This document shows positions 53,548-60,995 of a stretch of DNA of 64,000 nucleotides, in pieces. Position numbers and translations under genes: made by a program. The stretch's first letter is position 1. The number at the start of each line of letters is the position of its first letter. This DNA is from Butyrivibrio sp. Lineage in GTDB: Bacteria; Bacillota; Clostridia; Lachnospirales; Lachnospiraceae. The notes under the pieces were generated by a model. That model had not been told where the DNA came from. It was given only the letters and a program-made list of their open reading frames with translations, and ran no database searches. The stretch is taken from contig SVFY01000001.1 of NCBI GenBank assembly GCA_015056625.1, forward strand, positions 124,001 to 188,000, given 5' to 3'.

Positions 53548-54279
53548 TTACTTCTTTTTCTTATCAGACTTCTTGGATTTCTTTTTATCAGTATCTTCAG
53601 TAGTCAAAGGAACCAGTGCCAAAGTGCTAAGGCCCAGGTACCTCTCTACGTCGTCGTTGCTCTTAATTGTGTCATCAAGAAGGTAGCCAAGGATCACGAA
53701 GAATGCCACAACAACTGCCCCAAGAAAACCTGCAATGATCGTCCACCTTGCAACAGAAGGACCGGCCTTCTGGGTTGGAACGTTGGCTGTTTCAGCCACA
53801 TTGATGGCATCGATATCCATAACGTTGGTGATGTGCTCACTGGCAACTTCTCTGATGCAGTTGGCTATCTGCATGGCCATTAAAGGATCTTCGTCCCTGG
53901 CTGTGATCGCCACAATACGGGTGTCTGAAGGAGTGTCCACCTTAAGAACATCTGAAAGGTCCTCGTAGTCCACGTCCACCAGGTTAAGTCTCTGGATAAC
54001 CTCCTCAAGAACGTACCTGCTCTTAATGAGCTCAGCGTAGTCCTGAGTCAGCTGCGTTGAAATCTGCACATCTGAGTAGGTAACCGTCTGGTTTTCCTCT
54101 TTATTCAGAATATAGATCTTGGTGGTGGAGTCATACACCGGATGGAGTACAAACTTGCTGACAAACAGTCCTGCCAGGGCAAAAAAGATACCGGCGCTGA
54201 TTATCAGAAACGCCCGCCCCAAAAGCACTGCAAACAGTTCTCCAAGATTAATTTCAATGATGTCGTCCCTATTCCCCAT
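53548..54279 (-). CDS. Wzz/CpsC-type chain-length regulator
   Basis: A 243-residue membrane protein with two helices (about 28-50 and 183-205) flanking an extracellular helical domain, then a short Lys-rich cytoplasmic tail (KKKSKKSDKKKK). The Wzz-type entry motif EINLGELFAVLLGRAFLI and the Pro-rich part before the second helix (ANVPTQKAGPS) are present. It is the usual activator of the BY-kinase encoded 9 nt downstream. Confidence 0.92.
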   Translation of the reverse strand: MGNRDDIIEINLGELFAVLLGRAFLIISAGIFFALAGLFVSKFVLHPVYDSTTKIYILNKEENQTVTYSDVQISTQLTQDYAELIKSRYVLEEVIQRLNLVDVDYEDLSDVLKVDTPSDTRIVAITARDEDPLMAMQIANCIREVASEHITNVMDIDAINVAETANVPTQKAGPSVARWTIIAGFLGAVVVAFFVILGYLLDDTIKSNDDVERYLGLSTLALVPLTTEDTDKKKSKKSDKKKK

Positions 54280-54325
54280 AGGTCACTCCCATTATTAGTG
54301 TCATGCCGTGGTCCCTGCCATGGCT

Positions 54326-55051
54326 TTATATCTGTTCATTGCGGATGACACTTGCTGCGTTCAGGAAAAAGAGCCTGTCAGCATAGTCACTTCCGAATTT
54401 TCTCTCTACATATCTCCTACAATCAGAAAGCTTGGGAGCTCTCTTTTTTGCATCATGGGCATCAGATGCCACAAAGTGTACCAGCTCATCCTTCAGTATC
54501 TTCTTGCAAAAATGTCCGATACCAAAGCCGTAGTCTCCCATGATACTGGAGGCATTGACCTGGATGAGACACCCAAGGCTTGCTAGATCCATAACCCTTG
54601 AAGGATGGGATACTATATCGCTGTACCGCTCAACATGGGCAATTATGGGAATATACCCAGCCCCCTGGACCTTATAAGCGGCATTTTGTATGGACTTGTA
54701 TGTGGCTGTAGGGTGGAACTCCACAAGTACGTAGTCAGAACCTGCAAGAGAACAGATCTGACCGCCTATCAGCTCGTCCATTGTCTCATCGCTATAGTAT
54801 ATCTCATTTCCGGAAAAGAGCTTTACCTTGATACCTTCCGCCTGCGCTGCCTCTTTTAGTTTCTTTCTGTAGGCCACGTTGTGCTCAGGACTTACATTGT
54901 GGTGCATAGGCTTGTGATGCGGAGTAAGTATCATGTGGGTGATGCCCTCTTTTTCAGCAATCCGAAGCATTTCAAGGCTGCTTGCCATATCAGGGGAACC
55001 ATCATCCACTCCTGGCATCACATGGCAATGTATATCTATTGTAGGCTGCAT
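54326..55051 (-). CDS. CpsB/CapC-type tyrosine phosphatase (PHP fold)
   Basis: A 241-residue manganese-dependent protein-tyrosine phosphatase. PHP metal ligands are visible in IDIHCHVMPGVDDGS, LTPHHKPMHHN, LVEFHPT, IAHVERY and SDAHDAKKRAPKL. It removes phosphate from the BY-kinase tail. It is the first gene of the five-or-six-gene exopolysaccharide control operon. No glycosyltransferase genes occur within the window. Confidence 0.94.
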   Translation of the reverse strand: MQPTIDIHCHVMPGVDDGSPDMASSLEMLRIAEKEGITHMILTPHHKPMHHNVSPEHNVAYRKKLKEAAQAEGIKVKLFSGNEIYYSDETMDELIGGQICSLAGSDYVLVEFHPTATYKSIQNAAYKVQGAGYIPIIAHVERYSDIVSHPSRVMDLASLGCLIQVNASSIMGDYGFGIGHFCKKILKDELVHFVASDAHDAKKRAPKLSDCRRYVERKFGSDYADRLFFLNAASVIRNEQI

Positions 55052-55210
55052 AGTGCTCCCAAAATATCACAATATTACATGATCGCCGGATCTTACGGCG
55101 TTCAAAAGAATACAAAATTACACAATAATTATACACCAAAAAATGTACTATTCCAATATCGTGTGGTATTATACATGAAAAAGCACCATATGTAGAAAGA
55201 GGTGAATGAT

Positions 55211-55393
55211 ATGCTCCCACACGATCCTGTTATGCTTCTTAGCTATATAAACACGCAGCTTCGCGACAACTATGGAAGTCTTGATGCCCTGGCAGACGGG
55301 CTAGATATTTCTGAAGATGAGAAAAAGAATATCGTAGATAAGCTTTCAGCTATTGGTTACGAGTACAATAGCGAAAGCAACCAGTTCAAGTAA
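55211..55393 (+). CDS. DUF4250 small protein
   Basis: A 60-residue protein: MLPHDPVMLLSYINTQLRDN, a middle helix, and an end with GYEYNSESNQFK. This pattern (PVMLLS, N-x-x-LRD, C-terminal Y-x-x-E-x-NQF) matches DUF4250 proteins, common in Firmicutes and of unknown function. ATG at 55211 has GAGGTG 6 nt upstream; a GTG at 55202 is too close to that site. It is monocistronic and divergent from the exopolysaccharide operon. Confidence 0.85.
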   Translation: MLPHDPVMLLSYINTQLRDNYGSLDALADGLDISEDEKKNIVDKLSAIGYEYNSESNQFK

Positions 55394-55468
55394 AAAATGA
55401 GACAAAAGAACCGTCACTGTCTCATTGTGCGCAACAAGACACGGGGACGGTTCTTTTGTCTCATTTTT
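55393..55468. repeat. REP-like inverted repeat, one module per arm
   Basis: AAAAATGAGACAAAAGAACC (55393-55412) pairs with its complement at 55449-55468, and pairing continues with mismatches toward the GACACGGGGACGG core. It fills the gap between the convergent stops of DUF4250 and the nucleosidase gene. Confidence 0.88.
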
Positions 55469-56256
55469 CAATCATGGGTGACCATGAAGTGCACAGTTCG
55501 AGCGCATCTTTCAGCTGCTGCCTTTTCAAACTCTGGGTAGTCCATATGTGCTGAACCATCTGCCTTATCGGATATTGCTCTGATAATTACGAACGGTATC
55601 TGATTCTGAGAACATATCTGGGCTATTGCGCCGCCTTCCATTTCACAGCACAGTCCGCCAAACTCAGATGTGATCCTTTCTTTCTGTTCATCAGATGAAA
55701 TGAACTGGTCTCCTGTGCAGACTCTTCCTTCAAAAACATGAACTTCGGGAGCACACTCTTTTATGGCATATACTGCGCTCTGACGCATGGCATCGTCTGC
55801 CGATATTGAAGCGGATTCAAAACCATCAAGCTGACCCTTTGTGTATCCTATTGGAGATAAGTCAAAATCATGCTGTACCGCGTCGGTTGAAACCACAAAG
55901 TCTCCAATATCTATTGAAGCGTCCAGGGATCCTGCCACGCCTGTGTTTATCACTCTGTCTACTCCAAAATCATTGATAAGAATTTGCGCACAGGTTCCTG
56001 CATTGACCTTACCAATTCCGCATTTAACAACAACTACCTGAGCGCCATCTAATTTGCCCTCGCAAAATTCCATTCCTGCTATGTCAGTGATCTTGGAGTT
56101 TTCAAGTTCCTGCTTCAGGGTGTCAACTTCTTCATCCATAGCACCGATTATTCCAGTTTTTACTGCGCTGTCAGTTTTTTGTCCGCAGCCTATTAACAAA
56201 AGAGCTACTAACAATGCCATGATAAACGATGAAACTACTAATCTTATTGTATTCAA
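55468..56256 (-). CDS. MTA/SAH nucleosidase with lipoprotein signal
   Basis: A 262-residue protein of the MtnN/Pfs family. It cleaves methylthioadenosine and S-adenosylhomocysteine. Catalytic residues are visible: GIIGAMDEE (Glu), CEMEGGAIA (Glu) and AISDKADGS (Asp). Unusually it begins with a lipoprotein signal, NTIRLVVSSFIMALLVALLL and IGC, so the enzyme is probably outside the cytoplasmic membrane. TTG at 56256 with GAGAGG 9 nt upstream gives a compact signal peptide. An ATG at 56304 has no ribosome site and overlaps a TATAAT box. Confidence 0.85.
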   Translation of the reverse strand: MNTIRLVVSSFIMALLVALLLIGCGQKTDSAVKTGIIGAMDEEVDTLKQELENSKITDIAGMEFCEGKLDGAQVVVVKCGIGKVNAGTCAQILINDFGVDRVINTGVAGSLDASIDIGDFVVSTDAVQHDFDLSPIGYTKGQLDGFESASISADDAMRQSAVYAIKECAPEVHVFEGRVCTGDQFISSDEQKERITSEFGGLCCEMEGGAIAQICSQNQIPFVIIRAISDKADGSAHMDYPEFEKAAAERCARTVHFMVTHD

Positions 56257-56373
56257 ATCCTGTGACCTCTCTTTATTCTTAAAATTAATTAAATTATAAT
56301 CCATATTTCGTATGCAAATTCATAAATTAGTATAAAATCGAAGTCTAAGTAGTGTCCTCGGTCACTAATAAAA

Positions 56374-56408
56374 AAGACATGCAAACCATGAAGAAGTCTG
56401 CATGTCTT
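56374..56408 (-). terminator. Terminator of the secreted protein gene
   Basis: AAGACATGCA and TGCATGTCTT form a 10-bp stem followed on the minus strand by TTTTTTATTAG, 45 nt after the stop at 56453. Confidence 0.85.
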
Positions 56409-56452
56409 ATTCTATCTATACCAACAACATTATTGATAATTCGTCATTTAAA

Positions 56453-57727
56453 TCAAAAGATCCTTACAAGTGCATAAGCTCCTCTTCCCGCTGATACAGG
56501 GAAAGAAACCGTGAGGGGATCATCATCTGTGTCCTCAAGAATCTCATATTTACCTCCGGGAAGAACATGAGAAACTGCATATCTTGCTCCTGGCACATAG
56601 AAGCTTGCTGGTATTCCAACGACCATATCTACTGTTCCTGCCATCTCGTAGGCATCATCGTCTAAAGTACCGTCACTCTTTAAATACAGTCCTGTCTTTA
56701 AAATATTAACCTGAATTGCAGGTCCAATCTCTCCACTAACTGACTGCGCTCCAGCAACAAGGCTCTGATACGCAAGAGGTGAAGATGTAGGTGTAATATC
56801 CCATGTTGCAACTTTTGCTGTTTCATTCTCCTTAAGTCCCAGTGCCTTACTGATATCAGCCTTAGGAGTTTTTATAGCTGCACCTGCAACGGACTTTGCA
56901 GTGAAGTTGCCTTCCATGGTAGACGTAACCGGAACTGTTCCAATTGAAACTGTTGAATTGATCTGATTGAGCTGAATGAGCCTCTCTGCTTCTTCCTGTG
57001 TCATCTCGATTACAGGCAGATCATCTGAATTATCAGAGGAAGCATCATCTGAGCCAGAGCTTTCGCTTGAAGATGGTGTTGACGCCGGTGAATGAACCGG
57101 AGTGTTTTCCTTAATTGCAACCTTGTACACCATGCCTGTTTTAACATTTAAAACCTTAAATACATCACCCTGTTGAAGCTGAAGGTCCCTGGACCAGTTA
57201 AAAGAAAACACCTGGTCCAAAATAAGCCCCTGAAGATCCTCAGTAGTTTTTCCTGAATTTTCTTTAACAGTTATTTCCTTATCATTAGGCTGATTTATAG
57301 CAACTTGCGGTTGCTCCCTATAATAAGATGTACTATCTGAAATCCCATAATTAACACGAAGTTCTCCACTATAGGTTCCTTCCAGATTTGATACGTTTTC
57401 ACCTGGAGTTTGGGCAAAACCATTTATATTATATAAGCCACTTTCTCCGGCATTATATTGATATGTCTTCTGCCCACTTTCATTCTGATTAACCGAAATA
57501 CAATCATTATCCTTTATTTCGTCCATGAATTCGTCGAAATTTCCAGTGGCTTCAGGAACAGTAAAAGTAGTTTCTTCCCCTAGCCCAATCTGATGAGTTT
57601 CAGCAGGCTTTTCAATAACGAGCGTAAAATCAGCATTTTCCTCAGCAAATACCGTAAGCGCACTTGCTGTAAAAAGCATTGTTGACAAAACAGTCGAAAC
57701 AAAAGCTTTCACACTTTTCTTTAACAC
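56453..57727 (-). CDS. Large secreted protein, unknown family
   Basis: A 424-residue exported protein. The signal peptide (LKKSVKAFVSTVLSTMLFTA, cleavage near VFAE) is followed by a beta-rich N-terminal region (about 35-135), a second domain, a Ser/Asp-rich linker (about 215-240) and a C-terminal beta domain (about 255-424) ending GRGAYALVRIF. There is no sorting motif or enzyme motif. The start is GTG at 57727 with GGAGG 9 nt upstream. The final strand pattern (AYALVRIF) vaguely recalls the end of the secreted protein at 49532 (IAFVRVP), but that is weak. Confidence 0.78.
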   Translation of the reverse strand: MLKKSVKAFVSTVLSTMLFTASALTVFAEENADFTLVIEKPAETHQIGLGEETTFTVPEATGNFDEFMDEIKDNDCISVNQNESGQKTYQYNAGESGLYNINGFAQTPGENVSNLEGTYSGELRVNYGISDSTSYYREQPQVAINQPNDKEITVKENSGKTTEDLQGLILDQVFSFNWSRDLQLQQGDVFKVLNVKTGMVYKVAIKENTPVHSPASTPSSSESSGSDDASSDNSDDLPVIEMTQEEAERLIQLNQINSTVSIGTVPVTSTMEGNFTAKSVAGAAIKTPKADISKALGLKENETAKVATWDITPTSSPLAYQSLVAGAQSVSGEIGPAIQVNILKTGLYLKSDGTLDDDAYEMAGTVDMVVGIPASFYVPGARYAVSHVLPGGKYEILEDTDDDPLTVSFPVSAGRGAYALVRIF

Positions 57728-57891
57728 TAAATTGTACCTCCATTAGTTAAATTTAATCGATAACCACAGTATACATCATCCTCCCTCGATTTTTCTACTA
57801 TTAAACGAATATTAGTGAACTATATACCAATTTAATTTCACATTTGCCATTTTGCTTTAGCATTTTAATTTCGAACAATATAGCGAAAAAA

Positions 57892-57913
57892 AGATGAGGC
57901 CCACGCCTCATCT
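57892..57913 (-). terminator. Terminator overlapping the flavin reductase stop
   Basis: AGATGAGGC and GCCTCATCT form a 9-bp stem with a 4-nt loop followed by TTTTTTTCGC on the minus strand. The TGA stop lies inside the hairpin. The remaining 57728-57891 gap shows no gene. Confidence 0.88.
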
Positions 57914-58528
57914 CTTCTTGTTTTTCTTTTTGCCGGCTGGAGTTTTTCTGCCAGGCTTTCCTGCAGGCTTCTTGGCGACGCTATAGCCAAATTTGCCAAG
58001 TTTTTCTCCGAGTTCAAAATATTCGCCGTGGGAATAGGCCACCAGGTCTGTTGCCTGGAGGTCGAATCTACCCTTGTCGTCCATGTACTTGTCGTCTACT
58101 GTGACACAGAGGACATCTGCCACTATCATGTCGTGGCTTCCAAGCTCTAAGATCTGTTTGACCTTGCACTCTATGTTCACTGGACTTTCAAGGATTCCAG
58201 GGCAGGATACTTTTCTGGATTCTTGGGGTGTAAGATGCATTTCCTTAAACTTGTCGTAGTCTCTTCCGCTCCTTACTCCGCACCAGTCAGCGGCCTTCAC
58301 AAGGTCTTTTCCCACAAGGTTTACCACAAACTCGCCAGTGTCCTTGATGATCCCATGGGAAAAGCGCTCTTTCCTGACTGATATTGAGAGCATAGGGGGA
58401 TTGGTGCAAACATTTCCCGCCCATGCTACTGTGATTATATTAGGCGTCTCCCCGTCCCTGCCACAGCTCACCATAACAGCCGGCAAAGGGTATAGCATAT
58501 TTCCTGGTTTCCACTCTTGTTTCGACAT
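57908..58528 (-). CDS. Flavin reductase-like FMN-binding protein
   Basis: A 206-residue protein of the FMN-binding split-barrel (flavoredoxin-like) family: PAVMVSCGRDGETPNIITVA, NPPMLSISVRKERFSHGIIK and VNLVGKDLVKAADWCGVRSG are typical. It probably transfers electrons from reduced flavin. A basic, Lys/Arg-rich C-terminal tail of about 20 residues (KPAGKPGRKTPAGKKKNKKR) is an extra feature. The AAGGAG site lies about 13 nt before the ATG, with an out-of-frame ATG between, which may lower translation. Confidence 0.9.
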   Translation of the reverse strand: MSKQEWKPGNMLYPLPAVMVSCGRDGETPNIITVAWAGNVCTNPPMLSISVRKERFSHGIIKDTGEFVVNLVGKDLVKAADWCGVRSGRDYDKFKEMHLTPQESRKVSCPGILESPVNIECKVKQILELGSHDMIVADVLCVTVDDKYMDDKGRFDLQATDLVAYSHGEYFELGEKLGKFGYSVAKKPAGKPGRKTPAGKKKNKKR

Positions 58529-58593
58529 ATAGGTTCATATTCTCCTTAAAAGATCATACTGTAATTCTAACATGCAATCCCACAAACAAAAAC

Positions 58594-58633
58594 GCGCAAT
58601 ATTTTGTGATCATCAGGCCACTAAATATTGCGC
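58594..58633 (-). terminator. Terminator of htpG
   Basis: GCGCAATATTT and its complement form an 11-bp stem with an 18-nt loop followed on the minus strand by GTTTTTGTTTG, 25 nt after the htpG stop. Confidence 0.85.
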
Positions 58634-58658
58634 ATTTAAACATCTGTTTATGAGATTA

Positions 58659-60758
58659 TCACTTTGCCAGAACCATCATGATCTCGTTGCTGCGGGCGAT
58701 GAACTTGGTCATAGCCTCTGCATCAAGAGGTGCATTCTGGATGCGAGCAAGGTCGTAGAGCTGCTCTGCGATCATCTTGGAGTTGTCACCATCCTTGTGC
58801 TCCATAATATACTCAACAAGAGGATGGTTAGCATTGAGGATAAGAGTCTGACCTTCGTTGCCAAAGTCTCCCATGCTCATTCCGTTCATGGCATACATCT
58901 TCATCATCTCTGCCATACGTCTTGATTCCTCAGATACTGTAAGCATTGAAGCAACCTTCTTGTCTTTGAGCTTCTCAAGCTTAACGTTAAGCTTGTCATT
59001 CTTAAGAGCCTTCTTTATCATCTCTGAAAGGTCTTTTCCCTTCTCTTCAAGCTCAGCTGCTGCCTTCTTGGAAGTCCTGCTCTTAAATGTATCTGTCAGG
59101 TCAGCATCGATCCTTGCAAAGCGGATGCCTTCATTCTTGCGCTCAAGCTGCTCCATGAAAGGTACATCGATGTTGTGGTTCATAATAAAGGCTTCCATCT
59201 TCTGGGCCTTGAACATCTTGATGTACTGGCTCTGCTGCTGTTCATCTGTTACGTAGTAGATTGTGCGTGGCTCTTTGTCCTTGGCATCATCAGCTTTAGC
59301 TGCATCGCCTTCAGTTTTCTGATCCACTGCCTTATTGTCACCATCAACAACCTCAGCCTCTACCTTATTGCCATTCTCATCGACAGCATCAGCCTTCTTG
59401 GCTTCCTCCTCAGCTTCCTTATTGATCTGGAGAGCCTCAGGAGTTGTAAGGTATTTGCCATCAAGATTCTTAAATAGGATGTAGTCTGTCATCTTCTCGC
59501 AGAACTTGTCATCGCGAAGGCAACCATACTTGATGAATGGGCTGATGTCATCCCAGTACTTGTCGTAGTTTTCTTTATCTGTCTTGCAAAGACCTGCAAG
59601 CTTCTCAGCAACCTTCTTACTGATGTACTCTGAAATCTTCTTGACAAAGCCGTCGTTCTGAAGGGCTGATCTTGAAACATTAAGAGGAAGATCAGGACAG
59701 TCGATAACACCCTTAAGAAGCATCAGGTACTCAGGAATAACTTCCTTGATATTGTCGGCGATAAATACCTGGTTGTTGTAGAGCTTGATAGTTCCCTCGA
59801 TAGACTCAAACTCCATGTTAATCTTAGGGAAGTACAGGATACCCTTTAAGTTGAAAGGATAGTCCATGTTGAGGTGGATCCAGAAAAGTGGCTCCTTGTA
59901 ATCTCTGAAGACCTTCCTGTAGAACTCCTTGTACTCCTCATCTGTGCAGTCCTTAGGAGTCTTAGCCCAGAGAGGGTGGATATCGTTAAGAAGCTGAGGT
60001 CTTCTCTTTATCTTGTACTGAAGCTCAGGCTCCTTGTCCTCGCCCTCTTTCTTCTCAGGCTTAACTTCCTCGATAACTGTATCTGAATCAAGCTTCTCGC
60101 TTGCCTTGATGGTCTCTGTGCCCTCTTCGTTCTCCCTTGAAAGATAGATCTCGTAAGGCATGAATGAGCAGTACTTCTCAATTACCTCTCTTGCCTTGTA
60201 CTCGTTGCAGAACTCAAGGCAGTCTTCTGAAAGGTGAAGAGTTACTGTTGTACCAACCTCTGCCTTGGTGCCATCCTCCATCTCGAAGTCTGAGCCGCCA
60301 TCGCAGGTCCAGTGAACTGCTGTGCCGCCCTTATATGAAAGAGTATCGATATCAACTGAATCAGATACCATGAATGTTGAGTAGAAACCAAGTCCGAAGT
60401 GACCGATGATCTGGTCTGCATTGGCCTTGTCCTTGTACTTGTTAAGGAAGTCTGTAGCACCTGAAAAAGCCACCTGGTTGATGTACTCCTCAACCTCATC
60501 AGCTGTCATACCAATACCGTTATCAGTGATCTTGATGGTCTTGTCCTTGTCGTTTAAAACAACATCCACACGGGGCTTAAAGCCGTCTGGAAGCTGGTAC
60601 TCGCCCATCATGTCCATCTTCTTTAACTTGGTGATAGCATCGCAGGCATTAGAGATTACTTCTCTGTAAAAAATATCATGGTCCGAATAGAGCCATTTCT
60701 TGATGATCGGAAACATGTTCTCGCTGTTGATTGAAAGATTACCCTTTTTTGAAGCCAT
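58659..60758 (-). CDS. htpG: Hsp90-family chaperone HtpG
   Basis: A 699-residue ATP-dependent chaperone. The N-terminal ATPase site shows EVISNACDAI, DNGIGM and GHFGLGFYS. The middle domain has the catalytic Arg region (NVSRSALQ), and the C-terminal dimerisation domain follows. It is about 75 residues longer than E. coli HtpG, largely because of an acidic Lys/Asp/Glu/Ala-rich insertion around residues 455-510 (EEEAKKADAVDENGNK to DAKDKEPRTIYYV). The start at 60758 has AAGGAG 8 nt upstream. A CIRCE element lies 91 nt upstream, so HrcA control is likely. Confidence 0.96.
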   Translation of the reverse strand: MASKKGNLSINSENMFPIIKKWLYSDHDIFYREVISNACDAITKLKKMDMMGEYQLPDGFKPRVDVVLNDKDKTIKITDNGIGMTADEVEEYINQVAFSGATDFLNKYKDKANADQIIGHFGLGFYSTFMVSDSVDIDTLSYKGGTAVHWTCDGGSDFEMEDGTKAEVGTTVTLHLSEDCLEFCNEYKAREVIEKYCSFMPYEIYLSRENEEGTETIKASEKLDSDTVIEEVKPEKKEGEDKEPELQYKIKRRPQLLNDIHPLWAKTPKDCTDEEYKEFYRKVFRDYKEPLFWIHLNMDYPFNLKGILYFPKINMEFESIEGTIKLYNNQVFIADNIKEVIPEYLMLLKGVIDCPDLPLNVSRSALQNDGFVKKISEYISKKVAEKLAGLCKTDKENYDKYWDDISPFIKYGCLRDDKFCEKMTDYILFKNLDGKYLTTPEALQINKEAEEEAKKADAVDENGNKVEAEVVDGDNKAVDQKTEGDAAKADDAKDKEPRTIYYVTDEQQQSQYIKMFKAQKMEAFIMNHNIDVPFMEQLERKNEGIRFARIDADLTDTFKSRTSKKAAAELEEKGKDLSEMIKKALKNDKLNVKLEKLKDKKVASMLTVSEESRRMAEMMKMYAMNGMSMGDFGNEGQTLILNANHPLVEYIMEHKDGDNSKMIAEQLYDLARIQNAPLDAEAMTKFIARSNEIMMVLAK

Positions 60759-60848
60759 AGTTCTCACTCCTTTTAAAACATATAGTCAGGCCTAAACTTA
60801 AGCCCAAAAATAAGTTTAAGTCCCGTAGTTCCAAAAGTCAACAAAAAT

Positions 60849-60875
60849 TTAGCACTCACTAAAAGCGAGTGCTAA
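60849..60875. promoter_or_regulatory. CIRCE heat-shock operator (HrcA site)
   Basis: TTAGCACTC-N9-GAGTGCTAA is a perfect CIRCE inverted repeat. It lies upstream of htpG on the minus strand. A possible promoter, TTGACT-17-TAAACT (about 60843-60815), lies between it and the gene. If that promoter is used, the operator sits upstream of the -35, which is less usual; a promoter overlapping CIRCE may exist instead. Confidence 0.93.
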
Positions 60876-60995
60876 CAACAAGACATGGGGACGGTTTGCT
60901 GACACGGGGACGGTTCTACTGTCAGGTTTTATTTTGATAAAACCTGACAGTAGAACCGTCCCCGTGTCAGCAAACCGTCCCCATGTCTTGTTGTT
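60874..60995. repeat. REP-like perfect inverted repeat, two modules per arm
   Basis: Arms 60874-60932 and 60937-60995 (59 nt each) are exact reverse complements around a TTTG loop. Each arm has two modules, ACATGGGGACGGTTTGCTG and ACACGGGGACGGTTCTACTG. It starts within the last 2 nt of the CIRCE element and ends within the stop codon of the GGDEF gene at 60994. Confidence 0.95.
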
